Assembly: GCA_021780695.1 (NCBI GenBank)
Contig: JAJXYD010000001.1
Location: 239,506 to 303,505, forward strand
Direction of reading: 5' to 3'
DNA from: Deltaproteobacteria bacterium
Lineage (GTDB): Bacteria > Desulfobacterota > Syntrophobacteria > Syntrophobacterales > Syntrophobacteraceae
DNA length: 64,000 bases
Below are positions 19,060 to 27,970 of this stretch, in pieces; position 1 is the first letter of the stretch, and each line of letters begins with the position of its first letter. The notes under the pieces were generated by a model that was given only the letters and a program-made list of their open reading frames with translations, was not told the origin of the DNA and did not search any database. Both the position numbers and the translations under genes were made by a program.

Positions 19060-19086
19060 GAGGGCGGGGTTTTTGTACCCCCCCTC
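19060..19086 (+). terminator. Hairpin downstream of metK
   Basis: GAGGGCGGGG at 19060-19069 can pair with CCCCCCCTC at 19078-19086, followed by ATTTTAG. The stem is strong and the U tract short. Confidence 0.5.
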
Positions 19087-19107
19087 ATTTTAGTGGCTTA
19101 CGGAAAT

Positions 19108-19138
19108 GAAATCTTGCCGGTGAAGTCGGCAAGATTTC
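19108..19138. terminator. Perfect 12-bp hairpin between convergent genes
   Basis: GAAATCTTGCCG at 19108-19119 and CGGCAAGATTTC at 19127-19138 pair perfectly around a 7-nt loop. It lies between metK and the convergent gene at 19183, so it probably stops transcription from either side, although no long T run is present. Confidence 0.5.
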
Positions 19139-19182
19139 CCCTTCTGGCAACTCATGGATTGTTTTTGCGAGTTGCATTATTT

Positions 19183-19506
19183 TTATTCGCTCATTATCTT
19201 TTTGCAAGATTCATTGTCAGAGAGGAAATGGAAAAGAATACGCATTTCATCGAATGAGCGGAAAAGTGTTGTCATGGCCGGGAGGAGCTTTTTGTCCGTA
19301 TCTTCTTTAAACATCTCGGGCATGCATAAAAGTTTTGCCTGGGCGGAGCGAAAACGCTCTGCTGCCCGTTCGGCCAGCGCCATTATCTGGGGAGCGGCAT
19401 CTTCTTTGTTGATTTCTGAAATAAGTTTTTCCAGATCTTTATATTTTTCATCGTATTCACGGGATAGTTGTTCTATAATTGCCAGTTGGGGTGGGTCATC
19501 TTTCAC
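19183..19506 (-). CDS. Hypothetical small helical protein
   Basis: The 107-residue product is strongly helical and charged (AIIEQLSREYDEKYKDLEKLISEI, then AERAAERFRSAQAKLLCMPEMF). It has no signal peptide, membrane segment or recognisable motif. The GTG at 19506 has AAAGGAG just upstream, which supports a real gene. I do not recognise the family. It stands alone, convergent with metK and divergent from the helicase-like gene. Confidence 0.6.
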   Translation of the reverse strand: MKDDPPQLAIIEQLSREYDEKYKDLEKLISEINKEDAAPQIMALAERAAERFRSAQAKLLCMPEMFKEDTDKKLLPAMTTLFRSFDEMRILFHFLSDNESCKKIMSE

Positions 19507-19780
19507 AGAAAGCTCCTTTAGGGGAAATTAGTTAAACCATTATAACACTTTCCGTAAGGTGTGCTCTATAATTCCTGTTAAGTTGTGCATCGAGCCGATG
19601 GTGGGTGTTTTTTAAGCGTCATGCCACCGAGGCCGAGACAACCGGGTGTGTACAGCCAGATAACTTGGGCCTGGCAGGGGTGCCGTTGTGCCTCTGCGGC
19701 GCTTAGCCCTGCGTTGCAGCTTTTTTCTGTCCAAGGGGCGGGTACGCATAGGACTTAGCGCCTGGCGGAGGATTTCTAAA

Positions 19781-21217
19781 ATGTTCGCCAAAAGTATTAA
19801 CGTTTTGCTTGACGAATGGATCAAGCTGCCGGTGGACGGGCTGCCTCCCGTACTCGAAAAAAAGTTGCATGAGCGACTTATTTTTACTAATCCCGAATAT
19901 GAACTGCGGCACAATCGCGGCGAATGGCTCGGTAATGTCCCTGCACAGATTAGCTGTCTTAAGCAAAAAGGCAGGAATTATCTGGTCCCCAGAGGCTTCC
20001 TCGATCAGCTTATAGAGCTTTTGAAAAAATACCAGGTTTCCTACCGTCTGGTGGATCGCCGGCGTCATTTGGACCCGATAGGCCTTGAGTTCCACGGGGA
20101 ACTCAAAAACTATCAGCAGGCGGCCGCGGAGGCTGTGCTCGAACACGACTGCGCCACACTGGTCGGAGGACACAAAAGCGGTAAAACCGTTATTGCTCTC
20201 TATACCGCCGCACAAAGGCGGCAGCCTCTGCTGATCGTAGTTCCCAAAACCGATCTCTTTGACGGATGGCTAAAGAAAATAGAAGGTTTTCTGCAGATTC
20301 CGGCCTCCGAGGTCGGGATATTCTCAAGCGGCACCCAGCAAGTTGGAAAACGCGTTACGATCGGGCATATTGGCGAAATCATGCGCCATTGGCGAAAGAT
20401 CTTCGATAAGGTCGGATATATCATCTTTGACGAGTCACAGCGCTCTCCATCAAAGATCCTGACCAACCTTCTTCCCAACTTCGACTGCCGCTATGTCCTG
20501 GGGCTCTCCAACAGCCTGCAGAGAAAAGACCGCCTCCTGAAGCTGATTCATTTCTACCTGGGCGATGTGGTCTATTCCATCGACGAAAAAGACGCCAGAG
20601 AAGGACGGGGGACCATACCCGGCACTATTATAGCCCGCCAGACCGAGTTCGATTATCCCTATTATTCCAGGTCCGACTATGCGCCGATGCTAAAAGGGCT
20701 AATGCAGGATCCTGAAAGAAACCGCAAAATTGCAGACGACGTGGAAACCGAACTGGGTAAAGGCGAGGAGCTGGTTCTGGTTCTATCGGGAGGCGAGGAA
20801 CACGACTTGGCGCTTGGCGCCGAATTGAATCGGCGGGGAATTGTCTTTAGCCAGGCCTGGCCGGGTGCAGGGACTGTCAACGACGGGGACGGACGTGACA
20901 ATGGGGCTGAAAACGGTGCGCTTCAGCCCAGGGTCATTCTCCTTGCTCCCGGCGCGGTTGCTCAGTGCGCGCGAACCCTCAGGTCTCACGTGGTTTTTCT
21001 TGCGGTTCCCGTCTACTTCCAAAGAAACCTCTCAAACGCTATCCGGGATATCTCACAGGATGGTGAAACAGCCGATAACCGTCTGACCATCTATGATTAC
21101 GTCGATTCGAGAGTTCCGATATTAGACAATTATTTTCGCATGCGAAGTTATAATTATGGCGTTCACCCCGATCTTCTGCTTAATAACCAGGTCCAACTTC
21201 GGGAGTCGATGCGCTGA
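19781..21217 (+). CDS. Superfamily II helicase-like ATPase with degenerate C-terminal motifs
   Basis: The 478-residue protein starts with an ERLIFTNPEY...LVPRGFLDQLIELL segment, which I recall from XPB/TOTE-type helicases. Walker A is G129-GHKS-G134-K135-T136, motif II is D217-E-S-Q220, and the C-terminal half keeps the LTIYDYVDSRVPILDNYF element typical of that family. The usual motif III (GLTATP) reads GLSNSL at 241-246, and the motif VI region reads NLSNAIRDIS without the Q-x-x-G-R-x-x-R pattern. A Gly/Asn/Asp-rich insert lies at 364-382. It may bind ATP without unwinding activity. The ATG at 19781 has GGAGG nine bases upstream. It is monocistronic; no primase or nuclease gene is adjacent. 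Confidence 0.72.
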   Translation: MFAKSINVLLDEWIKLPVDGLPPVLEKKLHERLIFTNPEYELRHNRGEWLGNVPAQISCLKQKGRNYLVPRGFLDQLIELLKKYQVSYRLVDRRRHLDPIGLEFHGELKNYQQAAAEAVLEHDCATLVGGHKSGKTVIALYTAAQRRQPLLIVVPKTDLFDGWLKKIEGFLQIPASEVGIFSSGTQQVGKRVTIGHIGEIMRHWRKIFDKVGYIIFDESQRSPSKILTNLLPNFDCRYVLGLSNSLQRKDRLLKLIHFYLGDVVYSIDEKDAREGRGTIPGTIIARQTEFDYPYYSRSDYAPMLKGLMQDPERNRKIADDVETELGKGEELVLVLSGGEEHDLALGAELNRRGIVFSQAWPGAGTVNDGDGRDNGAENGALQPRVILLAPGAVAQCARTLRSHVVFLAVPVYFQRNLSNAIRDISQDGETADNRLTIYDYVDSRVPILDNYFRMRSYNYGVHPDLLLNNQVQLRESMR

Positions 21218-21235
21218 TCCGGAGATATCTGCGAT

Positions 21236-21269
21236 GGGGCCAAAGACTTTTTTGCTTTGGCCCCTTTTT
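21236..21269 (+). terminator. Rho-independent terminator after the helicase-like gene
   Basis: GGGGCCAAAG (21236-21245) and CTTTGGCCCC (21255-21264) form a perfect 10-bp stem with a 9-nt loop, followed by TTTTTA. Confidence 0.9.
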
Positions 21270-21498
21270 ACTTCCTGCTCCCCGCGCCGCCGGCCTATTG
21301 ACTTCCCCTTTACAATTACCCAATCTATCATGTTGATTTCATTCCCAGCCTGTTTAGTTAAAGGTTTTACGTGCGCAGGAGGGTCGTGCCACTAAAACGG
21401 CTTGGGATGTCCCTGCTCGTTATGGAAAAAAAGAGGTGGGCTCCTCGGAGGAGAATGTATCCGAGAGAAAGCATATTGATTTCGAAGGGATTAAAGTG

Positions 21499-24225
21499 AT
21501 GCGAAAATGGGCTGTTGTGACTTTTGGGATGGCCCCGGTATTTTGTGCAGGATTGTTTTTCTCCTCCTCTTGCCAAGGGGGGCAATGTCCCTCTATCCTT
21601 CCCCGGTCGCAGTCTTTCGTGGAACGAACGCTTTCTTCCAAATCCGGCGACCTTTTTGTAGTGCTCAAAAACGGTCTGACCTTGCTTGTTCATCAAATGC
21701 CTCGATCGCAAGTGGTTTCCACCCAGGTTTTCGTTCGAACCGGCTCAGTGTTCGAAGGTAAATACATGAGGGCGGGCCTTTCCCATTATCTCGAACATAT
21801 TGTCGTTTCGGGCTCTGCCAGCTCGCTTGGCGAACAACAGGCAAAAGAGCGGCTTGCTGAGATAGGCGGTTCATTGGATGCTTACACAAGCTATGACCGG
21901 ACTGTTTTTTACATTAACGCCGGGGCCGACCATTGGAAGGATGCCCTCAATATCCTGCTGGCAAAAGTAACGCAAAATCTCATTGCCCCCGAGGATATCG
22001 CAAGGGAAAAAAACGTTATTCAGCAGGAAATGAAAATGCGCGCGAGCAACCCTTCCAATGCTCTGTGGAACCTTTTCCTCCAAACGGCATACCAGAAAAG
22101 TCCGGTTCGCTATCCGGTAATCGGCTACCCCGAGGTATTTCTCAAACAGGGCCGGGATGAGTTGCTCGATTACTATCGGCACCGCTATCAGCCCCAGAAC
22201 ATGATCGTGAGTGTGGCCGGAAACGTTCCCGCCCCGCAAGTCCTGGAGTTCGTTGCGCAAAAGACTAAAAATTTTCTTCCCCTAAACTCGGCTCCCGTGG
22301 TCGTGCCTGGCGAACCTCTTCAGGAAAGTCCCAGGTGGGGAGAAGAAGTGGTCCCAATCACCAGACTTGACGAGGCGATGATCGGTTTCCCCACGGTTAA
22401 CGCCTACGATAGGGACCTCTATCCCCTGGACGTCCTTGCCCTTGTCATGGGTCAGGGGCAGACCTGCCGCCTCTGCTGCAGCATGAAGGAAAAACACGAT
22501 AAGGTCTTTAGCGTAAGCGCCGAGAATTGGACCCCTTCGTTTGTGCGCGGTCAGTTTATCATTTCTGCCTCCATGGCTGATGCCCGGTGGCCCTCGGCCC
22601 TCAAATCCATCGAAAATCAGATTAAGTGTCTAAAGGATTCCCCGATCAGCCGGGCTGAGTTGGAAAAAGCAAAAAAAACCGCCATCGCCCAGCACATCTT
22701 TCAAAAGGAGTCCGCACAGTCGATTGCCTCCTCTTTTGCTTCCGCCTTTCTTGTAACCGGCAACCCCTACTTCGACGATGACTATGTTGAAGGGATCAGC
22801 GCGGTGAGCGCGCAGCAGGTGCAGGCCGCGGCCAGAAAATATCTTTCGTTCCACCGGATGAATGTTGCGCTGATAAAGCCTGCAACCGCTCCGGTCAAAG
22901 ACGCTTCCGCGCCCGTATGCCTGTCTGCGAAAATAAATTCGGTTCAGTTTAACTCGATGGGTAACGGCCTGAGGGTACTTATAAGAAAGAATTCGGACCT
23001 GCCTGTTGTGACTCTGCAACTGTGGGGAACGGGGGGAGTGTCTCTTGAAACCTTGCAAAAACCCGGGCTTTCGGCCTTTACCGCTGCCCTGCTTACCGCC
23101 GGGACAAAAAATGGTGACAAAATCGATCTGATGAAAAAGGTCGAGGACGTAGGGGGGCAAATAAGTGCGGGTTCGAACTACAACTCCTATCATGTTTCCA
23201 TAAAGGTGCTAAAGGAGGACTTCGGCCTGGGGTTGCGCCTTTTGGCCGATATAGCCCAAAACGCTTCCTTTCCTGCCGACCAGGTGAAAAAAGAAAAGCA
23301 GGATATGCTTACCGCAATAAGAGTGCGTGATGAAAGTTGGCGAAGCGAAGTGTTGCGGCTTTTTATGATAAATTATTTCCACAAATCTCCCTATGCCAAC
23401 TGCGAACTGGGAACCCTTGCCTCCGTAAAATCCTTTACTCGCAGGCAAGTTGTGGCTTTCTATCACAAAATGGTAAACCCGACTCATTCCGTTCTAGCCA
23501 TTTATGGCGATGTGGACCCGCAGCAGGCCAGACGCATGGTAAACCGGGAATTCGGAAAATGGTCAGGCAAACCTGTCACCCTCCATTTGCCCGAGGAGAC
23601 CCACCCGCTCGAGTCAAATCGCATCGTTGAAGTCAAGGATGAAAAGAAAAGCTCGGCTCTTCTAATCGGTACGAACGGCCTTGGCGTCAAAGATCCCCAA
23701 AAGCCCGTGCTCGATGTTCTTACCGAGGTTTTGTCCGGAGGCGGTTCTCTTTCGGGCCGCCTGTTTGACTCACTTAGAGGCTGCAAGGAGGACCTGGTCT
23801 ACACGGTGGACACTTTCCCGTTTTATGGGCGCGATGCAGGGTTTTGGGGCGTGCTTACTCAGACCACTCTGGCCAACCTTCCCCGGGTCCAAAGGATAAT
23901 AGAGCAAAATATCAGTCGTCTCAAGGAACAGCTTGTGTCGCAAAGTGAGCTTGACAGGGCAAAACAGGCCCTGCTCGTGGGGCTGGCCTTCGATAATGAA
24001 ACGATTGAGAGCCAGGCTGAGGATGCGGCCCTTGACGAGGTGCTGGGACTTGGCTGGAACTACAGCGAACGCTATCCGGCCATGGTAAGGGCCGTTACCG
24101 CTCAGCAGATAAGGTCTCTTGCCCGAAAGCTTTTTACAAATACCCTGGTGGCAAGGACCCTGCCCGAGAAGCCGGGAAAAATAATTATATCGTCTCCGGC
24201 CTCAGGAAACGATTTGCGGATGTGA
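21499..24225 (+). CDS. Exported double-module M16 zinc peptidase
   Basis: This 908-residue protein has a Sec-type signal region (residues 1-25), then two M16 units. The first holds the inverted zinc motif H96-Y-L-E99-H100 and the distal ligand E177 (IQQEMKMRASNP). The second unit (from about residue 480) lacks the motif, as usual for the non-catalytic half. Most bacterial M16B enzymes split these halves into two genes; here they are fused as in pitrilysin-size proteins. The likely role is degradation of peptides in the periplasm. The ATG at 21499 has AAGGGA eight bases upstream and directly begins the signal peptide; an earlier in-frame start at 21436 would spoil it. Confidence 0.9.
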   Translation: MRKWAVVTFGMAPVFCAGLFFSSSCQGGQCPSILPRSQSFVERTLSSKSGDLFVVLKNGLTLLVHQMPRSQVVSTQVFVRTGSVFEGKYMRAGLSHYLEHIVVSGSASSLGEQQAKERLAEIGGSLDAYTSYDRTVFYINAGADHWKDALNILLAKVTQNLIAPEDIAREKNVIQQEMKMRASNPSNALWNLFLQTAYQKSPVRYPVIGYPEVFLKQGRDELLDYYRHRYQPQNMIVSVAGNVPAPQVLEFVAQKTKNFLPLNSAPVVVPGEPLQESPRWGEEVVPITRLDEAMIGFPTVNAYDRDLYPLDVLALVMGQGQTCRLCCSMKEKHDKVFSVSAENWTPSFVRGQFIISASMADARWPSALKSIENQIKCLKDSPISRAELEKAKKTAIAQHIFQKESAQSIASSFASAFLVTGNPYFDDDYVEGISAVSAQQVQAAARKYLSFHRMNVALIKPATAPVKDASAPVCLSAKINSVQFNSMGNGLRVLIRKNSDLPVVTLQLWGTGGVSLETLQKPGLSAFTAALLTAGTKNGDKIDLMKKVEDVGGQISAGSNYNSYHVSIKVLKEDFGLGLRLLADIAQNASFPADQVKKEKQDMLTAIRVRDESWRSEVLRLFMINYFHKSPYANCELGTLASVKSFTRRQVVAFYHKMVNPTHSVLAIYGDVDPQQARRMVNREFGKWSGKPVTLHLPEETHPLESNRIVEVKDEKKSSALLIGTNGLGVKDPQKPVLDVLTEVLSGGGSLSGRLFDSLRGCKEDLVYTVDTFPFYGRDAGFWGVLTQTTLANLPRVQRIIEQNISRLKEQLVSQSELDRAKQALLVGLAFDNETIESQAEDAALDEVLGLGWNYSERYPAMVRAVTAQQIRSLARKLFTNTLVARTLPEKPGKIIISSPASGNDLRM

Positions 24226-24247
24226 CCGGTCTAATGGCATTGGAAAT

Positions 24248-24270
24248 TTTGCCAGGCGCTACCTGGCAAA
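24248..24270. terminator. Bidirectional terminator between M16 peptidase and radical SAM genes
   Basis: TTTGCCAGG (24248-24256) and CCTGGCAAA (24262-24270) pair around a 5-nt loop and are followed by TGGTTTT. The two flanking genes converge here. Confidence 0.7.
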
Positions 24271-24297
24271 TGGTTTTCCCAAGAAAAGGTGACGCAA

Positions 24298-25230
24298 TCA
24301 TCCGGCAGGGCCAAGAAACTCTTTTTGGTCGAAACAAAGCCTGATTAGTCTTCCCTCTCCGAGGAGCTTGTCTGCCTCGATTTGCATCCTTTCCTGTGAG
24401 ACTCCCAGAGAAGCGGCCAGTTCTTCGGCGGTGCACGGACGCCTTTTAACGGTCTCCAAAATTTTCTGGTCGATATTTTCTTCGCTGCTCTTTTGTGCGG
24501 CCGTGTGGAATGAGCCGACTATTTCGACATTAAATGAGCTGAAAAACTTGGCGGCTCTCGCCATGTTTTCACCGTTAAGGCCTTTGGCGCCCGCGTGGGC
24601 GGGCGGGCGAACCACAGTGTTTAGTTCCACCTTATCCGGCTTTATGGACTCAATGGCCTTAGCTATGGCGCAAAGCTCCTCCCGGCTGTCGTTTACTCCC
24701 AGGGCCAGCAGCACCTCGATGTGAAGCTGTCCTTTGTACTCTTTGCGAAACGCCCGAAGCCCCTCGATGATCTGTTCGGGGTGCAGGGATGGGTGGGGTC
24801 TGTTGATCTTCCGGAAACACTTTGCCGTTACAGCGTCCAGGGACGGGACCACACGGTCGGCCTGAAGAAGGCCCCGTCTTACCTCCGGCTTCCACAGAAA
24901 AGAGCCGTTTGTCAGTACGATTAGAGGGATCTTCGGATATTGCCTCTTGATTGCCGCACTTAGTTCCCCCATTGGCTCATAAAGAGTTGGCTCCCCGGCG
25001 CTTGAAAAGGTAAAAACATCAGCCCCTTGAGGGCTATCCCGCATAAAACTTCCCAGCTCCTCCAGCACCTGGCTGCAGTCGACGAAATTTTGCCGCTCTA
25101 TGCTCAAAGACGTGGTCGGACCCGACTCGCAATAGATGCAATCATACGAACAAGTTTTGGCTGGAATTACGTCTAATCCAAGAGATCTGCCAAAACGCCT
25201 TGATGGGACTGGGCCAAATAAGAATTTCAT
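24298..25230 (-). CDS. Radical SAM protein with C-terminal winged-helix domain (COG0731-like)
   Basis: The 310-residue protein opens with KFLFGPVPSRRFGRSLGLDV and the cluster motif C27-x3-C31-x2-C34 (CSYDCIYC). It has the SAM-binding stretch FSSAGEPTLY and a C-terminal winged-helix-like region (TAEELAASLGVSQERMQIEA). Homologues are widespread in anaerobes and are annotated only as radical SAM proteins; the substrate is unknown. The ATG at 25230 matches the conserved N-terminus, though no good ribosome-binding site is seen. No partner gene is adjacent. Confidence 0.85.
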   Translation of the reverse strand: MKFLFGPVPSRRFGRSLGLDVIPAKTCSYDCIYCESGPTTSLSIERQNFVDCSQVLEELGSFMRDSPQGADVFTFSSAGEPTLYEPMGELSAAIKRQYPKIPLIVLTNGSFLWKPEVRRGLLQADRVVPSLDAVTAKCFRKINRPHPSLHPEQIIEGLRAFRKEYKGQLHIEVLLALGVNDSREELCAIAKAIESIKPDKVELNTVVRPPAHAGAKGLNGENMARAAKFFSSFNVEIVGSFHTAAQKSSEENIDQKILETVKRRPCTAEELAASLGVSQERMQIEADKLLGEGRLIRLCFDQKEFLGPAG

Positions 25231-25553
25231 GAAAAAATTATATTGTCTTGTAAACACCTTGTCAACAGCCTCGTTGCCCGGCCAATGACGGTTTCAAAAT
25301 CACTTCGCCCAATTGAGGGGAGTCTGCGATAACCTGGCAGGATAGTGCGAATACCAAGGCCGCCCCGGCCTGGTGGAAAGTTCTTTTACCTTGACCTTCA
25401 GTGGGTAAAAAACATTTATGCGCTGTCCGGCGAGCAGGATTCCTCAGCCGGAGGTATAGAGCTCTGTGTCGGACTTCTCAATAGTAATGCGCATCGTGTT
25501 AAGTTGCCAAGAGAATACATCTGAGGTGAGTAGTACTCCTGGAGTTCTGATAT
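25231..25553. other. Stretch without a firm gene
   Basis: Between the radical SAM and RDD genes. On the minus strand, a frame shifted relative to the RDD gene stays open for about 34 codons just after its stop (25444-25552, including TMRITIEKSDTELYTSG). It has no start codon with a ribosome-binding site. Otherwise I see nothing in it. Confidence 0.3.
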
Positions 25554-26567
25554 TTATCTAGTCCATGAGCGCTTGGCGTACTTCCCCCCCAATAGAGTTT
25601 CCCATTTCCGCGGACTGTGCTTGACTGTCCAGGATATTGAAGTGCGGGCAATTCCAATGTCATAGCCGTAAATGAGCGTGACGGATAAAATATCGGCATT
25701 GCAGACTGTAGGACTCTTTGTCAGAATAATCGACGCGATATGGCTGGCAAGCTTGTTATAGTCCGCCGGCCTGCTCGACAGTTGCACGTCTACAAGTAAA
25801 ACGCTTGATTTGTGGCCGTGAATTAAATCATGGTTTTTCACCAGAAAAACTTTCGTCCCGGTTGCCTGTCCGGAGGAGAGGATATTTTGGGAAATCTCGG
25901 AGAGCAGGGCAGGTGTGCCGCTTTGCACCCGGTTTGAGGTGTAGTGGAAAAACTGAACAACGGCGATGCACCAGATCAGGACGATTATCAGGTGGGCTTT
26001 GTTGATTTTTATTTTTGGCGGAGTGGCAACGGGGGACATTCTTGCAACCAGGGTGTCGCTTATTAGATCGTGCAGGCTCTGTCGAGTTGGCAGGTTGAAA
26101 AGAAAAAGATAGATAAGAATGCCGCCCAGTCCAAAGACGATAAACGCGTCAAGATACTCTATGATAAGCGGGGCGCCGAGGGGGATGAATGTGCCGTTTA
26201 AAAAGTAAGGAATGCCAAGGATGGCAAATCTTAAAGCCGCCAGGCCAACCGAAATCGTCTCGCCGCAACTGTTTATGACCTCAATTTTCATCAGTCGCTT
26301 TCCAATCGTTTGGCCATTTCCCAAGCTGCTGTCAAAAATGGAGAAATAAAAAAGAGCGGTAAAAAATCCGATCAGCCGACCCGCATCTCCAAGTCTGGCA
26401 AAAGTGTCAAAGAAAAAAATACCCGCAATCAATCCAACGATGCCAAGGATTAACATGTCAACCAGGAAGGCCGTCAATCTAGTCCGAAATCCATTTAGGA
26501 ATAGATCCGGGGAATACGAAGAGCCTATAGGATATGCAAGTGGATTTTGGATCGTATCTGATTGCAT
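25554..26567 (-). CDS. RDD-family membrane protein
   Basis: The 337-residue protein has an RDD domain at about 25-190 (RTRLTAFLVDMLILGIV, then NGQTIGKRLMKIEVI and SLHDLISDTLVARM), with four or five hydrophobic segments including GIVGLIAGIFFF and FIVFGLGGILIYLFLF. A further membrane segment, AHLIIVLIWCIAVVQFF, precedes an about 140-residue C-terminal domain likely outside the membrane, which I do not recognise. RDD proteins are of unclear role; ion transport has been proposed for some. The ATG at 26567 is preferred because GGGAGGGG lies just upstream. Confidence 0.78.
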   Translation of the reverse strand: MQSDTIQNPLAYPIGSSYSPDLFLNGFRTRLTAFLVDMLILGIVGLIAGIFFFDTFARLGDAGRLIGFFTALFYFSIFDSSLGNGQTIGKRLMKIEVINSCGETISVGLAALRFAILGIPYFLNGTFIPLGAPLIIEYLDAFIVFGLGGILIYLFLFNLPTRQSLHDLISDTLVARMSPVATPPKIKINKAHLIIVLIWCIAVVQFFHYTSNRVQSGTPALLSEISQNILSSGQATGTKVFLVKNHDLIHGHKSSVLLVDVQLSSRPADYNKLASHIASIILTKSPTVCNADILSVTLIYGYDIGIARTSISWTVKHSPRKWETLLGGKYAKRSWTR

Positions 26568-26854
26568 TTTCCCCTCCCACATGTAACTGATAAAAGTTTG
26601 GACTGTAGATTGATTGAAAAAATAATGAATTTATAATTTATTCCGTCTGTTGATACGAAATCAATAAAAAACACAAATCAAACAAATGATGACCTGAATA
26701 TTCTTGCTATGCTCTTAAATCTTGTCCAGGTGTTAGCAACAACACCTGAAAGCTAAAATAGGTGAGCTGGTTTTTTGCGCTTGTTGTTTATTTGCACTAA
26801 CGGCGTGGAAATAAAAAGAGGCGAAAAGGATTTGGTACAGGATTGGGAAGACCA
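26568..26854. other. AT-rich intergenic stretch with one hairpin
   Basis: Lies between the RDD gene and the tRNA terminator. An inverted repeat CAGGTGTT/AACACCTG at 26727-26748 (6-nt loop) is the only structure I see. It probably contains the RDD promoter. Confidence 0.4.
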
Positions 26855-26886
26855 TAAAAAAAGGCCTGGAAAATTTTCCAGGCCTT
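26855..26886 (-). terminator. Rho-independent terminator of tRNA-fMet
   Basis: On the minus strand the self-complementary AAGGCCTGGAAAATTTTCCAGGCCTT is followed by a T run (26855-26862). It begins 11 bases after the tRNA CCA end. Confidence 0.92.
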
Positions 26887-26897
26887 GCTTTTCTACT

Positions 26898-26974
<77 letters not shown>

Positions 26975-26985
26975 ACAATTTTCCG

Positions 26986-27014
26986 AATATAGCTCATTTC
27001 AATTTCGATGTCAA
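26986..27014 (-). promoter_or_regulatory. Sigma-70 promoter of tRNA-fMet
   Basis: On the minus strand TTGACA (27009-27014) and TATATT (26986-26991) are separated by exactly 17 bp, 11 bases before the tRNA 5' end. The -35 box is a perfect consensus. Confidence 0.85.
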
Positions 27015-27357
27015 TCAAAGAACTTCCGGGTTGCAACATTACAATTTTTTCCCCAAAATTTAACCCGAGTCCGCCGAAAAGATCGAAAACCTTTCCATAT
27101 GTTCGGACACCTGGTTCCAGCTTGGATTTCGTAAAACAAATTTAGCAAATGCGCTCAACTCTTTCTTGACCTTGTGGCTCCTGCGGCCCTATGCTCAGCT
27201 ATGGGAATTGCAAAAAAATGTCTGCTCTCACGCCGTGGTGGCGTGTGTTTAGTCGTGCGCGGGCACGCAGGAAAACCGCATTTAAATTGACGGGCTCTAT
27301 CCGCCGGGTTTAAATTTTTATCTCCAGTCGGATCGATCTCAATTTTCAGGTGAAGTA
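27015..27357. other. Gene-free stretch between tRNA promoter and DUF2251 gene
   Basis: No coding frame with a ribosome-binding site and no recognisable RNA is visible. It should contain the promoter for the next gene. Confidence 0.4.
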
Positions 27358-27765
27358 ATGTCCATACAAGTTGTTGCCGAAAAAGAATTTTTCGTTGGCT
27401 CCCCAATTGTCTTGGAAGGAAGAGCCCCCTCCGGTCCATTCGTAGCTGTGTTTGAAGATGACGGCGATACGGGTTTTTTTTACGCCCTCAACCCAAGCGT
27501 GGAAGGCAGCCCCTTCCAGGATGGCGTCCACATCTACAATGTTGCCAATGTTAGCGAGCGAGACAAGCCGGTATGTGCCGCAATCGGCTGGGCTATCGAC
27601 AACCAAAAAGTCGTGCTTTTAATTAACGATTATCCGCACGCGATTTTTGATTTCGATGCAAAGCAAGGATACTGCCGCAGCGGATTTCCCCCTTCAAACC
27701 CTTCCGGAGATTGGTCTATTGGCGGTCATGCCTGGGTGGAATCCGCCACAGATCTCTTTAAATGA
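27358..27765 (+). CDS. DUF2251-like protein
   Basis: The 135-residue soluble protein fits my memory of DUF2251: the central FVAVFEDDGDTGFFYALN, then DGVHIYNVANVSERDKP, and a C-terminal HAIFDFDAKQGYCRSGFP. The function is unknown. AGGTGAAG precedes the ATG. It stands alone on the plus strand; no operon partners are seen. Confidence 0.75.
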   Translation: MSIQVVAEKEFFVGSPIVLEGRAPSGPFVAVFEDDGDTGFFYALNPSVEGSPFQDGVHIYNVANVSERDKPVCAAIGWAIDNQKVVLLINDYPHAIFDFDAKQGYCRSGFPPSNPSGDWSIGGHAWVESATDLFK

Positions 27766-27970
27766 TAAATTTCGGTTTGGGTTCACACCGCGCCTTGAGG
27801 GTCTAAGCGGAGCCTATCTCGCGTGGGCCTGCTTTCGTAGGAGGTGCTCGGGTCGGATTCGAGCCGGGAAGCGATCGGATGCCAATAAGAGATAGGGACC
27901 GTTCCCCGTAGAGGCCCTTCCCATAGTCTCATCTGTCATGCCGGGGCATATTGCGTATGCGCCGTAGAAC

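Noticed and set aside
19781..21217. TOTE-type conflict system
   Set aside because: Only a degenerate helicase-like protein is present; no primase, nuclease or endonuclease gene is adjacent.
26727..26748. Hairpin as a terminator
   Set aside because: No T run on either strand and no gene ends next to it.
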